Assembly (NCBI GenBank): GCA_910574285.1
Contig: CAJTAL010000019.1
Location: 1-64,000, forward strand
Source of the DNA: Lachnospiraceae bacterium
GTDB taxonomy: Bacteria > Bacillota > Clostridia > Lachnospirales > Lachnospiraceae
Reading direction: 5' to 3'
DNA: 64,000 nt
In this document: in pieces, positions 50,322 to 60,167 of the stretch
Layout of the letters: each line of letters begins with the position of its first letter
Position numbering within the stretch: position 1 is the stretch's first letter
The notes under the pieces: generated by a model
Told to the model about the DNA's origin: nothing
What the model saw: the letters and a program-made list of their open reading frames with translations, nothing else
Databases searched by the model: none
Position numbers and translations under genes: made by a program

Positions 50322-51856
50322 TGAAAGTTGAAAAAAAGTTATTTATACCATCATTTGTTATACTCATTACAGTTCTTTTATTGGTAATAACAAATCTTGA
50401 TATGTTACAACAGACAATTGAAGCTATTTACAATGGTTGCATCAGCAGTTTTGGATGGCTGTTTGTACTGACAAATATCTGTTGTTTGCTTTTTTCTTTA
50501 TGGCTAATGTTTGGAAAGTATAAAAATGTACGACTAGGAGGAGAGGACTGCAAACCAATATTTAATACTGTTTCCTGGATAGGTATGATGTTTACAACGA
50601 GTTGTGGAGCATGGTTAATTGTCTATGGATTTCTTGAACCTATTTACTGTGCTTCGCAAGATACTATATTGACTGAAGGGATTACATCAAAAACATATGA
50701 ATATGGTCAGATGTACGCGCATTTTCATTGGGGACCAAATGCTTGGTGTATTTATGTCCCGATAACAGTGGCAATTGGTTATGCACTTTATAATCGTAAA
50801 GCAACAGGTGCAACAATGAGTGCAGGAATTGAATCGGTCACCAATTGTCATAAACTGGGTAAACTAATAGGTTATATTGCAGATGTGATGGCGATTTGTG
50901 GGGCTGTGATTGCGCCCGTAATTTCAATCGGCACGGGTATGCCTTTACTTGTTGCTTTGGTTCAGAATGTTTTTAATATTTCTGACGCTTATAAAACAAA
51001 TATTCAAATCATTATTCTTTTGATATGGATTGCAATATTTGGTACAAGCGTATACTTAGGCTTGCAGAAAGGAATTAAAAGATTAAGCAATATTAATATT
51101 ATTGTCGCCTTTTGTTTGATGGTGATTTTTGGGATGATAGTTGGTTTAAGACAAGTATTGTCTTCTGAAATTAATTCTGTCGGAAATGTTCTAAGTAACT
51201 ATATAAAGTTAAGTACTTATACAGACCCTTATGGAAGCGGCTCATTTGTTAAAGGATGGACGTTTAGTTATTGGGCGTGTTATTTCGTATACATGCCACT
51301 TATGGGGGTGTTCAATGCACGGATATCTAGAGGAAGAAAATTTAAAGAAATTGCGATGGGTCAGTTGGTGATGTGTTCTCTTGGATGTTGGGGCGCTATG
51401 GCTACCTTTGGAAATTTCGCTGTTAAACTTCAAATGTCTGACTCTGTTGATATATCAGCATATTTGGCAAAAGGGGACGAGGCAGGCGCAATATTAGCTG
51501 TGTTATATCAATTGCCATTTCCTATGATTTTTATGAGTGTGTTATTGGTTATTTCATTTGTATTCTTGGCAACTACAATGGATTCAAGTGCGTTTGCAGC
51601 AGCTGAAATGACTGTTAAAGAAAATAATGAGGAATCGTTTGCACCTAGATGGATTAGAATTGTATGGGCAGTGATGGCTTCTATAATTGCATTTGTATTG
51701 TTGCAGGTAGGTGGAGCTAAAGCAGTTAGATCATTGTGTTATATTATGGGAGTACCTTTCGCCGTGATTACGTTTTTAGTATTTGCGTCAATATATAAGA
51801 TGTTAAAAGAAGATTATAATGAAGTCAAATGGTGGTCGAGACATCATAAAGAATAG
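50321..51856 (+). CDS. BCCT-family transporter
   Basis: A 511-residue transporter of the betaine/carnitine/choline family with about twelve membrane helices. The conserved region WTFSYWACYFVYMPLMGVFN followed by ARISRGRK is the hallmark of the family's substrate-binding helix and loop. It normally imports or exchanges compounds with a quaternary amine. It starts with GTG inside the stop of the preceding ligase gene (TAGTG), so it is translationally coupled to it. That is unusual, because these transporters usually serve osmoprotection. Here it probably supplies a building block. Confidence 0.88.
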   Translation: MKVEKKLFIPSFVILITVLLLVITNLDMLQQTIEAIYNGCISSFGWLFVLTNICCLLFSLWLMFGKYKNVRLGGEDCKPIFNTVSWIGMMFTTSCGAWLIVYGFLEPIYCASQDTILTEGITSKTYEYGQMYAHFHWGPNAWCIYVPITVAIGYALYNRKATGATMSAGIESVTNCHKLGKLIGYIADVMAICGAVIAPVISIGTGMPLLVALVQNVFNISDAYKTNIQIIILLIWIAIFGTSVYLGLQKGIKRLSNINIIVAFCLMVIFGMIVGLRQVLSSEINSVGNVLSNYIKLSTYTDPYGSGSFVKGWTFSYWACYFVYMPLMGVFNARISRGRKFKEIAMGQLVMCSLGCWGAMATFGNFAVKLQMSDSVDISAYLAKGDEAGAILAVLYQLPFPMIFMSVLLVISFVFLATTMDSSAFAAAEMTVKENNEESFAPRWIRIVWAVMASIIAFVLLQVGGAKAVRSLCYIMGVPFAVITFLVFASIYKMLKEDYNEVKWWSRHHKE

Positions 51857-51908
51857 ACAAGTTTTATTGTAGAAAAAAATAATGTACAATGAAAGAAGTA
51901 AGGATTTT

Positions 51909-53111
51909 ATGACGAAGCAGAATAAAGAATATTATAAATTATATACTCCGTGTTATCTGATTGATAAGAAACAGTTTTTATCGAATTTGCATACCATTAA
52001 AGAAAATTTTCAAAAAGAGTGGAGTAAAAATGTTTTGTTAGGATATTCTATAAAAACAAATCATTTATCTATGTTAATACAATTGGCTCAAAATGAAGGA
52101 ATGGCTGCTGAAGTAGTATCAGATGATGAATATTATTATGCATTAAAGCACGGGTATAATAAAAAAAATATTATTTTTAATGGACCACAAAAAAGTGAGC
52201 AATATTTGATAGATGCGTTAAAAAATAAAAGCATTGTTAATATTGATAATTTGGAAGAAATTAACATAATTAAGAAGCGATATAATGAAATTGTTAAGTT
52301 TAATCCTAAAATAGGATTGAGGCTTAATTTTGATTTGGAAGCATTATGCGAAAAGGAAACAACTGCTGGTGAAATTGGAAGCAGATTTGGATTAAGCATT
52401 GAAAATGGAGAGTTTGAACAAGCTGTAAATGATTTATTAGATTTACATATAAAAATTAGTGGATTACATTTGCATTACAGTACAAAGACGAGGAGTCTAA
52501 ATGTTTTTGAAAAATTAGCAGAAAAGGCTTGCGAGGTAAGCGAACAATATGATTTGATTCCTAATATTAGATACATTGACATCGGAGGAGGGTTTTGGGG
52601 AGGGAGAATTTTAGAAGGAAAACCGACAATGGGTGAGTATAGTAGAAAAATTTCAGACACATTAAAGAAATGTTTTAATCCTGATAATGTGAAACTTATT
52701 TTAGAACCAGGAGCGGCATTGCTTGCGACTGCAGTAACATATTATAGCAGTATTAAAAATGCAAGAAGAGTAAAAGATATGTTATATCTAACTGTCGATG
52801 GGAGTTTATTACATATCAATCCTTTTTTAATTCACCGACAAGTGGATTATAAAATATATGCATCAGGTGAAAATAGAGTTCCAAAGCAGACTATATGTGG
52901 GGCAACATGTCTGGAAAAAGACCGAATTATTTATTTGGAAAATGAAAAAGAATTAAGAGTGGGAGATTATATTCAAATAAATCATGTAGGAGCATATACT
53001 ATGGGATTTAATAATTACTTTATTAATACACCTCCGTATATATTTTTGAAAGAAGATATGAAAGTCACACTAATTAGAGATAAAAACAAGAAGCTAATGT
53101 TTGAAATTTAA
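51909..53111 (+). CDS. PLP-dependent decarboxylase (LysA/ornithine-type)
   Basis: 400 residues of the fold-type III decarboxylase family (diaminopimelate, ornithine, arginine). The PLP lysine Lys49 is in LLGYSIKTNH, the phosphate-binding glycines in IDIGGGFWGG, and C-terminal CGATCLEKD supplies the active-site cysteine. It may decarboxylate an amino acid or one carried on a carrier. The ATG at 51909 follows AAGTAAGGA and is preferred over 51882. It lies between a transporter and a second ATP-grasp ligase in a tight operon. Confidence 0.85.
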   Translation: MTKQNKEYYKLYTPCYLIDKKQFLSNLHTIKENFQKEWSKNVLLGYSIKTNHLSMLIQLAQNEGMAAEVVSDDEYYYALKHGYNKKNIIFNGPQKSEQYLIDALKNKSIVNIDNLEEINIIKKRYNEIVKFNPKIGLRLNFDLEALCEKETTAGEIGSRFGLSIENGEFEQAVNDLLDLHIKISGLHLHYSTKTRSLNVFEKLAEKACEVSEQYDLIPNIRYIDIGGGFWGGRILEGKPTMGEYSRKISDTLKKCFNPDNVKLILEPGAALLATAVTYYSSIKNARRVKDMLYLTVDGSLLHINPFLIHRQVDYKIYASGENRVPKQTICGATCLEKDRIIYLENEKELRVGDYIQINHVGAYTMGFNNYFINTPPYIFLKEDMKVTLIRDKNKKLMFEI

Positions 53112-53137
53112 AAATATAAATGAAAGTGAGAGGAAAA

Positions 53138-54154
53138 TTGAATATTTTATTGACATCCGTTGGAAGAAGAGGGTATCTTGTAAAATATTTTAAAGATGCT
53201 TTAGGAGATAATGGAAAGGTATATGCTGCAAACAGTACAAAATTATGTTCGGCATTTGCTTATGCAGATTATACGGTTATCACACCACTTATATACGATA
53301 GGAATTATATAGATTTTTTGAAAACATATTGTAAAAACAATAAGATAGATGCGATTATTTCGCTTTTTGATATTGACCTTTTAATGTTGGCAAGGCATAA
53401 ACAAGAATTTGCAGAAATAGGAGTGCATGTAGTTGTCTCTAGTGAGAAAATAGTTGAATTATGTAATGATAAGTGGAAAACATATATGTTTTTGGAAAGA
53501 GAGGGATTCTATACACCAAGAACATACTTAAATATAGAAGAAGTATTATATAGGATAGAGAAAGGAATGTTGCAATATCCTATTGTATTAAAACCACGAT
53601 GGGGAATGGGGTCTATAGCAGTATATATTGCAAAAAATGAGATTGAATTGAAAACTTTTTATGGAAAAGTGGAATGCCAAATAAAAGAAACATATCTAAA
53701 GTATGAATCGGAAAGTTCAATGGGTCAGGATGTACTGATTCAGGAAATGGTAAACGGACAAGAATATGGCATGGATGTTATTAATGATTTAAAAGGTGTT
53801 TTTCAAATATGTGTAGTTAAACAAAAATATGCAATGAGGTCGGGAGAAACGGACTGTGCAAAAACGGTTCATATGAAAGAAATAGAAAAGTGTGGAAAAA
53901 TAATATCAAATCATTTAAAACATATTGCTAATCTAGATGTTGATGTTATTTATGATGGGAAAAGAATATTCGTTCTAGATATGAATGCAAGATTTGGAGG
54001 GGGATATCCATTTACTCATGTCGCAGGAGTTGACTTGCCTCGAGCAATTATTGCATGGCTTAATAATGATAAGTGTAATGAAGATTGGTTTAAAGTGAAA
54101 TATAACGTGATTGCGTGTAAAGATATTCTAATCACTAAGATAGACGAAAAATAA
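53138..54154 (+). CDS. ATP-grasp ligase 2 (CarB-like)
   Basis: 338 residues in the carbamoyl-phosphate-synthase-like ATP-grasp group: ILLTSVGRRGYLVKYF at the start, ATP loop YPIVLKPRWGMGSIAVYI, and metal ligands in RIFVLDMNARFGGGYPFTH. The TTG at 53138 matches the usual family start, with GAGAGGA 4 bases before it. The ATG at 53120 would add six residues. It lies 26 bp after the decarboxylase. It probably activates an amino acid or sugar carboxylate, but the substrates are unknown. Confidence 0.82.
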   Translation: MNILLTSVGRRGYLVKYFKDALGDNGKVYAANSTKLCSAFAYADYTVITPLIYDRNYIDFLKTYCKNNKIDAIISLFDIDLLMLARHKQEFAEIGVHVVVSSEKIVELCNDKWKTYMFLEREGFYTPRTYLNIEEVLYRIEKGMLQYPIVLKPRWGMGSIAVYIAKNEIELKTFYGKVECQIKETYLKYESESSMGQDVLIQEMVNGQEYGMDVINDLKGVFQICVVKQKYAMRSGETDCAKTVHMKEIEKCGKIISNHLKHIANLDVDVIYDGKRIFVLDMNARFGGGYPFTHVAGVDLPRAIIAWLNNDKCNEDWFKVKYNVIACKDILITKIDEK

Positions 54155-54182
54155 GTGTAGAAAAGATAGAGGTTATAAGAGT

Positions 54183-55250
54183 GTGAAAAATATATTACAT
54201 TTATTTAGAATTGAAAAATTCACAGAAGGATTCATAGAGTTTATGAAAAGTAGGGAAACTTATAATAATATATTTTGGGTATATGGTGACGATTATTTAT
54301 ATGATAAATGTAAATCTACATACTTACAAAAAATAAATGTAAAATATTATCCAAGGATAGATATAGAACTGAATAAAAGTAGTACGGAAAAGCAAATGGA
54401 GAAGTTTGATTTAATTATTTACCATGGTGTTTTTGAACAATGTATTATTGATTATTTTTTCTTACATAGAGTTTTGATGAAAAAACTAGCATTATATTTT
54501 TGGGGAGGGGATAAGAATTTACATGGTAATTGGAAGAATAAGATGAGGAAAAAATATGTAGTAAAAAATGCAGCGGCAATTATAACTATAATCCCGCAAG
54601 ATTATGAAGATATTAAGAGAGAATATCATCCTAAAGGAAGATATTTTCGTGCAAAATACTTTGATGGTAAGGTTTTAAAAGTTTTTAATATGAAACCAGA
54701 TAGATCTTATGAAGAAGATAGAGTAATTAATATACAGATAGGAAATTCGGCAACAGAAACAAATAACCATATAGATGTACTTAATGTTTTAAAAAAATAT
54801 AAGGATAAAAAAGTAAAAATATACTTACCATTATCATACGGAAATATGGAATATGCAGAGAAAGTTATAGAATATGGTAAAAAAATATTTGATGATAAAT
54901 TAATAGTATTAAGAGAATTTATGACATTAGAGAAATATTGTTTACATATTCAAAAAATGGATATTGGGATTTTTAATATGACACGTCAACAAGGATTGGG
55001 AAATATTTATTTGTTAATGCAAAACGGATGTAAAATATATTTTAATCAAAATGGATTGTTATGGAATCATTTTGTGGGAGATTTGAAATGTGTAATAAAG
55101 AGGATAGATGAAATTGACAGAATGACTTTTGAACAATTTACAGAGTTTTCAGAAAAAGACAAACAGAAAAATAGAGAATTGATTAGTACTATTTTTTCTG
55201 GAGAAAATTTGATGAGAGAATGGGAAAATATTTTCCAATATTTTAATTAA
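54183..55250 (+). CDS. WecF-like (GT56) TDP-Fuc4NAc-type transferase
   Basis: 355 residues of glycosyltransferase family 56, known from enterobacterial common antigen synthesis, where WecF adds 4-acetamido-4,6-dideoxygalactose from TDP to the lipid-linked intermediate. Conserved segments are LIIYHGVFEQ, INIQIGNSATETNNH, KIYLPLSYGNMEY and IGIFNMTRQQGLGN. GTG at 54183. A WecF relative in a Gram-positive-type locus beside a DegT aminotransferase suggests an amino-dideoxyhexose in the surface polymer. A decayed partial copy follows directly. Confidence 0.85.
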   Translation: MKNILHLFRIEKFTEGFIEFMKSRETYNNIFWVYGDDYLYDKCKSTYLQKINVKYYPRIDIELNKSSTEKQMEKFDLIIYHGVFEQCIIDYFFLHRVLMKKLALYFWGGDKNLHGNWKNKMRKKYVVKNAAAIITIIPQDYEDIKREYHPKGRYFRAKYFDGKVLKVFNMKPDRSYEEDRVINIQIGNSATETNNHIDVLNVLKKYKDKKVKIYLPLSYGNMEYAEKVIEYGKKIFDDKLIVLREFMTLEKYCLHIQKMDIGIFNMTRQQGLGNIYLLMQNGCKIYFNQNGLLWNHFVGDLKCVIKRIDEIDRMTFEQFTEFSEKDKQKNRELISTIFSGENLMREWENIFQYFN

Positions 55251-55280
55251 TCTATTAGAAAATACGAATTTGCTGACAAA

Positions 55281-55376
55281 TTTGTACCAATAAGAGATTT
55301 TATGACATTAAAGAAATATTGTTTTATTTAGTTGTTAGTGCAATGTGGACGCAAGGTATTTATTAAGAAGGATGGT
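55281..55376 (+). pseudogene. Remnant of a second WecF-like gene
   Basis: Translates in pieces as FVPIRDFMTLKKYC and, in another frame, LVQCGRKVFIKKDG. These mirror VLREFMTLEKYC and LMQNGCKIYFNQNG of the intact WecF-like protein just upstream. Intervening codons are deleted. A worn duplicate. Confidence 0.5.
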
Positions 55377-55405
55377 TAATTATATATTATAAATAGGTGA
55401 AGAAT

Positions 55406-55870
55406 ATGTACATTATATATATGATATTTACTGGTATTATACTTTTGTTAGGATATTACAGTTTGAATCAAAAAAGAAAATATGAAAAAGAAAAAATTCT
55501 TTCAGATAAACACTTAGAGATGTTTTTGTTGTTTGATAAGTGGATACAGAATGAACAAAATGGCAAAAAAATAGGGGATTATTTAAAAAAAAATAAAGTG
55601 GAAAACGTTATTCTTTACGGAATGAGTTATATAGGTAGGCGTCTTTATAAAGAGCTTCTTAAAGAGGATATTAAAATAAAATATTTAATAGATAAAAATA
55701 AAGGGATGAATATTGATAATAGAGAAATTAATCAAATCGATGAATGCAAGGATTCGGCAGATATAGTTATTGTTACAGCAATTTATTATTTTGAAGATTT
55801 AAAAGATGAATTAAAAATGAAATTTCAATGCCCAATTTTATCTCTTGCAGATATAATTTATAAAATGTAA
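55406..55870 (+). CDS. Membrane-anchored small Rossmann-domain protein
   Basis: 154 residues: one N-terminal membrane helix (MYIIYMIFTGIILLLGYYSL), a short linker, then a 100-residue Rossmann-like domain beginning NVILYGMSYIGRRLYKELL and ending in a strand plus SLADIIYKM. The same domain recurs, fused to other enzymes, in four nearby genes of this locus. It lacks any catalytic partner and may act as a localisation or binding module. AGGTGA precedes the ATG at 55406. Confidence 0.6.
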   Translation: MYIIYMIFTGIILLLGYYSLNQKRKYEKEKILSDKHLEMFLLFDKWIQNEQNGKKIGDYLKKNKVENVILYGMSYIGRRLYKELLKEDIKIKYLIDKNKGMNIDNREINQIDECKDSADIVIVTAIYYFEDLKDELKMKFQCPILSLADIIYKM

Positions 55871-55930
55871 GAAAAGATAATTAATAAATGATATTTTTTT
55901 GTTTAGTATGGATGAAGGGATATTATATTT

Positions 55931-57148
55931 GTGGAACGGAGAGGCGTTGATATTAGGATGTTTGATTATAGTAATGAATTTCTTTGGGGTGATAAGTGGA
56001 GTGTGGAAAATAATATAGCGTGGTTTGTATCAGGAAGCAATAATATATTATTTTGTGTAAATATGGTTACAAATCAATACAGGATTGTGGAACCACTTCC
56101 AGGAAAGTTTCAAGGTGGATTTCGATTAAACTCAAATTGTATAAAATCTGATAATGTGATTTTTTGCATGCCAGATATAGGTAGCTGCATTTGGTATTAT
56201 GATTTGTTTAACAATAAATTTCAAAAGATAGAGATAGAAAATCCTAATCATTTAAGAATAGGCGTGGTAGATTTTTGGAAATGTGGAGATATATTATGGG
56301 CTGTATCCTCAGGATTAAAACAAATTATAGAAATTAATTTAAGTAAGAAGTTTGTGGTGAGATATTATAACATTACAAATAGTAATGAGGAAATTATTGC
56401 AAGAAGTATTAAATCAGGGAATTGTATTTATGTTGCATCTGCATTAAAAGGAAGAATATATGAGTTTAATATAGAAACAAAAAATATAATGATAAATGAT
56501 CTTCCAACAATAGAAGGTGGTCTACATACAATATCTGTATGCAAAGGGAAATTTTGGTTGAGCGGATATGATAAGAATATATATATATGGGAAAAGGATA
56601 AGAATATAGTAGAAATTTCAAACCATTTTCCGTCAAATTTTGGGATTTATAATTTTGATAGAAAAGCAAGTAAATTTTTAAATTGTGATGTTGTAAAATA
56701 TCATACGCCGACTTTTTTAGAAAGTATACATGTTGGAGATTATATGTGGTTTATACCATTTCAAACAAATCATATTTTGTATGTAAATACAGATACTTAT
56801 AAAATAAATGTGTTTGAGATAAAGGAAGAGGAAGAAATAGAAAATGGAAGACGGAGGGAAATGAATTGTAAATATGTATTGCAATATATATATAAAAATA
56901 GATATATAGGTTTATATTCGTTAAAGAACGAGATAGTGTTAGAAATAGATTCGAAAACCTTTGAAATAAAGAAACGACGTATTTCTTTAGAAGAAGATAG
57001 TTTGAAAAAAATATTTCCTGAATGGATTTTTAGAGAAAATATAAATGCTGAATGTTCTTTGTATAAAAAATTACTTAAAAAGGATATAAAATATGAAAGT
57101 AGGAAGGAAACTAAGGGAATAAAAATATATAATTATGTATGTCTGTAA
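55931..57148 (+). CDS. Predicted beta-propeller protein, unknown
   Basis: 405 residues, rich in aromatic and Asn residues, with repeating short blades such as NNIAWFVSGSNNILFCVNM, CGDILWAVSSG, CKGKFWLSGYDKNIYIWEKD and GDYMWFIPFQTNHILYVN. That pattern suggests a WD40/Kelch-like propeller without a signal peptide. GTG at 55931 is assumed as start, though the binding site is poor. An ATG at 55958 is an alternative. Function unknown. It is part of the low-GC glycan locus. Confidence 0.55.
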   Translation: MERRGVDIRMFDYSNEFLWGDKWSVENNIAWFVSGSNNILFCVNMVTNQYRIVEPLPGKFQGGFRLNSNCIKSDNVIFCMPDIGSCIWYYDLFNNKFQKIEIENPNHLRIGVVDFWKCGDILWAVSSGLKQIIEINLSKKFVVRYYNITNSNEEIIARSIKSGNCIYVASALKGRIYEFNIETKNIMINDLPTIEGGLHTISVCKGKFWLSGYDKNIYIWEKDKNIVEISNHFPSNFGIYNFDRKASKFLNCDVVKYHTPTFLESIHVGDYMWFIPFQTNHILYVNTDTYKINVFEIKEEEEIENGRRREMNCKYVLQYIYKNRYIGLYSLKNEIVLEIDSKTFEIKKRRISLEEDSLKKIFPEWIFRENINAECSLYKKLLKKDIKYESRKETKGIKIYNYVCL

Positions 57149-57186
57149 TTAACTTTAAATAATATTGATTAAATAGGAGACCTTAT

Positions 57187-58326
57187 GTGATGTATAAAAC
57201 AGTTGAACTTTATAGTAAACCTGAAGAAGAATTGAGAAAAGTAATGGATCAATATTATTCAGAGATGACTTCATTTCAAACTGCATTTTTGTGTGGGTTA
57301 ATTAAAGAAGAGCAACCTAGAAAAATTGTAGAAATTGGGGTTTCTGCGGGTGGTACTACTAGCACTATACTTTTTTGCCTGAAAATTTTAAATATGAAAG
57401 CTGAAATATATTCTGTTGATTTGGCTGAGAAATGGTATAGAAATGAAAATTATAAGACGGGATTTGTTGTAAATAAGCTATTTGAAAATTCTAAAGTAGA
57501 AAAAAATCTCCATCAATTTTTATTAGGACATTCGATACCATTCTTTTTGGATCAAATTGGAAATAATATTGATTTTCTTATTTTGGATACGACGCATGTC
57601 TTACCAGGAGAGCTATTAGATTTTATTGTCTGTCTTCCATATTTGAGAGAAGGATGTGTTGTTGTTATGCACGATACAATTGAAAATCATTTAACTTGTA
57701 GAAATGCAGAAATAGCTACTAAGTTGCTATTTGATACGGTAACTGCAGAAGAGAAATATTTAATGTGGGAAAAGGGGGTTAATATTTCGAATTTTCCTAA
57801 TATAGCTGCATTCAAAGTGAATGATAAGACAAGGAAAGAAGTTAGGGATTTATTTTCTACTATGACCACAAATTGGGGGTATTTCTTAGATAACAATGAT
57901 AAGCTGAGATACAGAGAATCTATACTAAAGAATTATGGTGAAAAATATTTACAATTATTTGATAAAATAGAGAATTTGCAGAGGAACACTTATTTGCAGA
58001 AGCAAATTACAGAGCATTATGGAAAAGATAGCGGATATCTCAAAATACAATGGCAGAATAGTAAAAAAGTTTTTCTTTACGGAGCGGGATATTATGCAAA
58101 TTTATATCATCAATGGGGAAAGTTGAACGGCCTTAATATTGATGGATTTGTAATTTCTGATAATCAGAAAAGAGAAAATCAAGAATATGAGGGACTGCCG
58201 GTTTATTTTTTATCAGAATTGCCATGTAAATCAGAAGAATGTAGTATCGTTATTGCCGTAGACAAGAGGTATCAAGAGTTGATTTTATTGAATTTGATAA
58301 AGACAGGTTATCACAATATTATATAG
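57187..58326 (+). CDS. Methyltransferase (CmcI/Methyltransf_24-like) fused to the small Rossmann domain
   Basis: 379 residues. Residues 35-190 form a SAM methyltransferase of the cephalosporin-hydroxylase-like class: KIVEIGVSAGGTTSTIL, YSVDLAEK, FLILDTTHVLPGELLDF and VVMHDTIENH. After a helical linker, residues about 290-379 repeat the YGAGYYANLYH Rossmann domain. GTG at 57187 or ATG at 57190 with AGGAGA upstream. It probably methylates a sugar residue of the polymer. The domain fusion resembles those of the GT2 and WbsX proteins downstream. Confidence 0.7.
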   Translation: MMYKTVELYSKPEEELRKVMDQYYSEMTSFQTAFLCGLIKEEQPRKIVEIGVSAGGTTSTILFCLKILNMKAEIYSVDLAEKWYRNENYKTGFVVNKLFENSKVEKNLHQFLLGHSIPFFLDQIGNNIDFLILDTTHVLPGELLDFIVCLPYLREGCVVVMHDTIENHLTCRNAEIATKLLFDTVTAEEKYLMWEKGVNISNFPNIAAFKVNDKTRKEVRDLFSTMTTNWGYFLDNNDKLRYRESILKNYGEKYLQLFDKIENLQRNTYLQKQITEHYGKDSGYLKIQWQNSKKVFLYGAGYYANLYHQWGKLNGLNIDGFVISDNQKRENQEYEGLPVYFLSELPCKSEECSIVIAVDKRYQELILLNLIKTGYHNII

Positions 58327-58348
58327 AAAATTGCGGTAGTACACGATA

Positions 58349-58525
58349 TTAAAAATTGAATAAAATCGCTTCGTGAAGAGCGTAGGTGACGGTCTTAGTT
58401 ATAAGGTTATCTTTTAGGGCATGTCGTTTGGTATGTTCAATGATACAGCCGACGAGGTACAGTTCGGATATCCGTTTGGTATTGTTATTACGGTTCATGA
58501 CTGCTGTTTCCTTTGTGAGTTTCAT
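58349..58525 (-). CDS. Small unassigned frame
   Basis: 58 codons on the minus strand, MKLTKETAVMNRNN then ELYLVGCIIEHTKRHALK, with a regular codon pattern but only a weak binding site. It may be a genuine small gene or a relic of a mobile element. No family is recognised. Confidence 0.3.
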   Translation of the reverse strand: MKLTKETAVMNRNNNTKRISELYLVGCIIEHTKRHALKDNLITKTVTYALHEAILFNF

Positions 58526-59127
58526 TGTAGATTGCTCTGTTCTTTTTCTGGTTGTTTAGGAAGTCTTTGATGAGGTCGAAGAATTTTCTCCAGCTCCGTA
58601 CCGGGCCTAGTTCACAGGAAAAATATGCTGTTGTCATCTAAGAAGTTGTATGTATCTCGGACTAATCTAAAATCTGGACGTACCGTTTAAAATTAGGATT
58701 AAAAGATGGCAGTTTGGACACAGGAATGTCGAATACAGTAAGATCTTTGACGAGCCGATAGTTCTCGTATGAGTATTCTTGGCTGGAGAGCATCATGATC
58801 ACAAACAGAGAATTGACAGATGATTTGGTATTACAGAGGATACTGGAGTTATAGAAAGAAAATGGGATAGACTGAAAAAGTAGGATACGGTGCACTTATA
58901 CACTGGAAGTATGATAACTAGAAGTCGTTCTACTAGCATTTCTGACAGGTGCCAGAATATTAGGGGTAGTGCCGAATTATCTGCTGTTCGGAAAAGATGA
59001 AGAAGTGAATATAGACACATTGTTAGCCAATAAGATCCATCTGGTCAGGTTGTATCGCTATATACAGTTAGGGTAGATTAGATGGCAAAATGATTCATCA
59101 ATGTATAGGTTTATGAAAAAATACATT
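58526..59127. other. Decayed DNA in the glycan locus
   Basis: About 600 bp with no intact frame. A worn plus-strand piece around 58960-59075 reads like NYLLFGKDEE, an end often seen in XRE-type regulators. It interrupts the operon between the two methyltransferase genes. Confidence 0.4.
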
Positions 59128-59140
59128 AAGGAGAATGGGA

Positions 59141-60133
59141 ATGAAAATAGTAGTATACGGATTGGGAAATAGAGGATATAGATTCATCAGAGATATTATG
59201 GAGATATTGCCGGAAATAGAAATAGTTGCAGTAACCGATACCTACATGCAAAAAAGCGAGTCAAAAAAATATGCAGATATACCATATATAAGTCCCGGAT
59301 GTATACAAAAGTATGAGTATGACTACATAATCGTGACTCCTGAGAATTTTTATCAAGAGATTACAAGTACTCTTTTGGACAAGGGTGTTGATCAAAGGAA
59401 GATAAAATCTTTAGAAGAATTCCAGAAAAACAGGAAGAAATTTTACTGTAACATTTGTGAGAGTAAAATTTTTGCGTGGGAATATATAGGGGAGGATTAT
59501 GAGATATTTCAAAATAAAAGCATAGCTGGCGCAGGAAAAAGAAGGGGCGGCTGTACGGTATGCGGCAGCTATGATCGAGCCAGATTTGTATATGATATTA
59601 TGAAAAATTTTACAGAAATATTCAGTGGGAATGCTGATGGTATTTTGCATTTCGCACCGGAGAGTACCATTTCTAATAAGTTAAAGAAGAAATATGGAGA
59701 GCAGTATATTTCGGCGGACATTATGGAGGGACGGGCTGATGTGGTGGCGGATATCACAAAGTTGCAATTTGATAATGAACAGTTTGAATATATCATATAT
59801 AACCATGTTATGGAACACGTATATGAAGAAAAGAAAGCATTTGAAGAAATAAGAAGATGTTTGAAACCAGAGGGGGTTTTTATATTTTCATCACCTATAT
59901 GCTGGTCGCAGAAGACGTATGAAAATAATAACGCAATAACTGCAAGAGACAGGATAAAATATTATGGCCAAGAAGACCATGTTAGATTATATGGTAATGA
60001 TATTGTCGATAGGATTGAAGAATATGGTTTCGATGTAAATTTGATGCATTGTAGTGAAATAAAAAGTGAAGATAAAATAAAGAAATTTGGATTTTTGAAA
60101 GATGATTCGGTGTTGTTGTGCAGAAAAAATTGA
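59141..60133 (+). CDS. Small Rossmann domain fused to a zinc-ribbon methyltransferase
   Basis: 330 residues. Residues 1-95 are the YGLGNRGYRF Rossmann domain. Then comes a CxxC...CxxC region (CNICESKIF, CTVCGSYDRA), and from about 150 a SAM methyltransferase of the type common in O-antigen clusters: ILHFAPESTISNKL, YISADIMEGRADVV and HVMEHVYEEKKAFEEI. It is probably a sugar or glycan methyltransferase. The ATG at 59141 has AAGGAG 7 bases upstream. 59135 also fits the frame. Confidence 0.72.
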   Translation: MKIVVYGLGNRGYRFIRDIMEILPEIEIVAVTDTYMQKSESKKYADIPYISPGCIQKYEYDYIIVTPENFYQEITSTLLDKGVDQRKIKSLEEFQKNRKKFYCNICESKIFAWEYIGEDYEIFQNKSIAGAGKRRGGCTVCGSYDRARFVYDIMKNFTEIFSGNADGILHFAPESTISNKLKKKYGEQYISADIMEGRADVVADITKLQFDNEQFEYIIYNHVMEHVYEEKKAFEEIRRCLKPEGVFIFSSPICWSQKTYENNNAITARDRIKYYGQEDHVRLYGNDIVDRIEEYGFDVNLMHCSEIKSEDKIKKFGFLKDDSVLLCRKN

Positions 60134-60167
60134 GGAACTAAAATAGCGGAGATATTTATGAAGTTTA

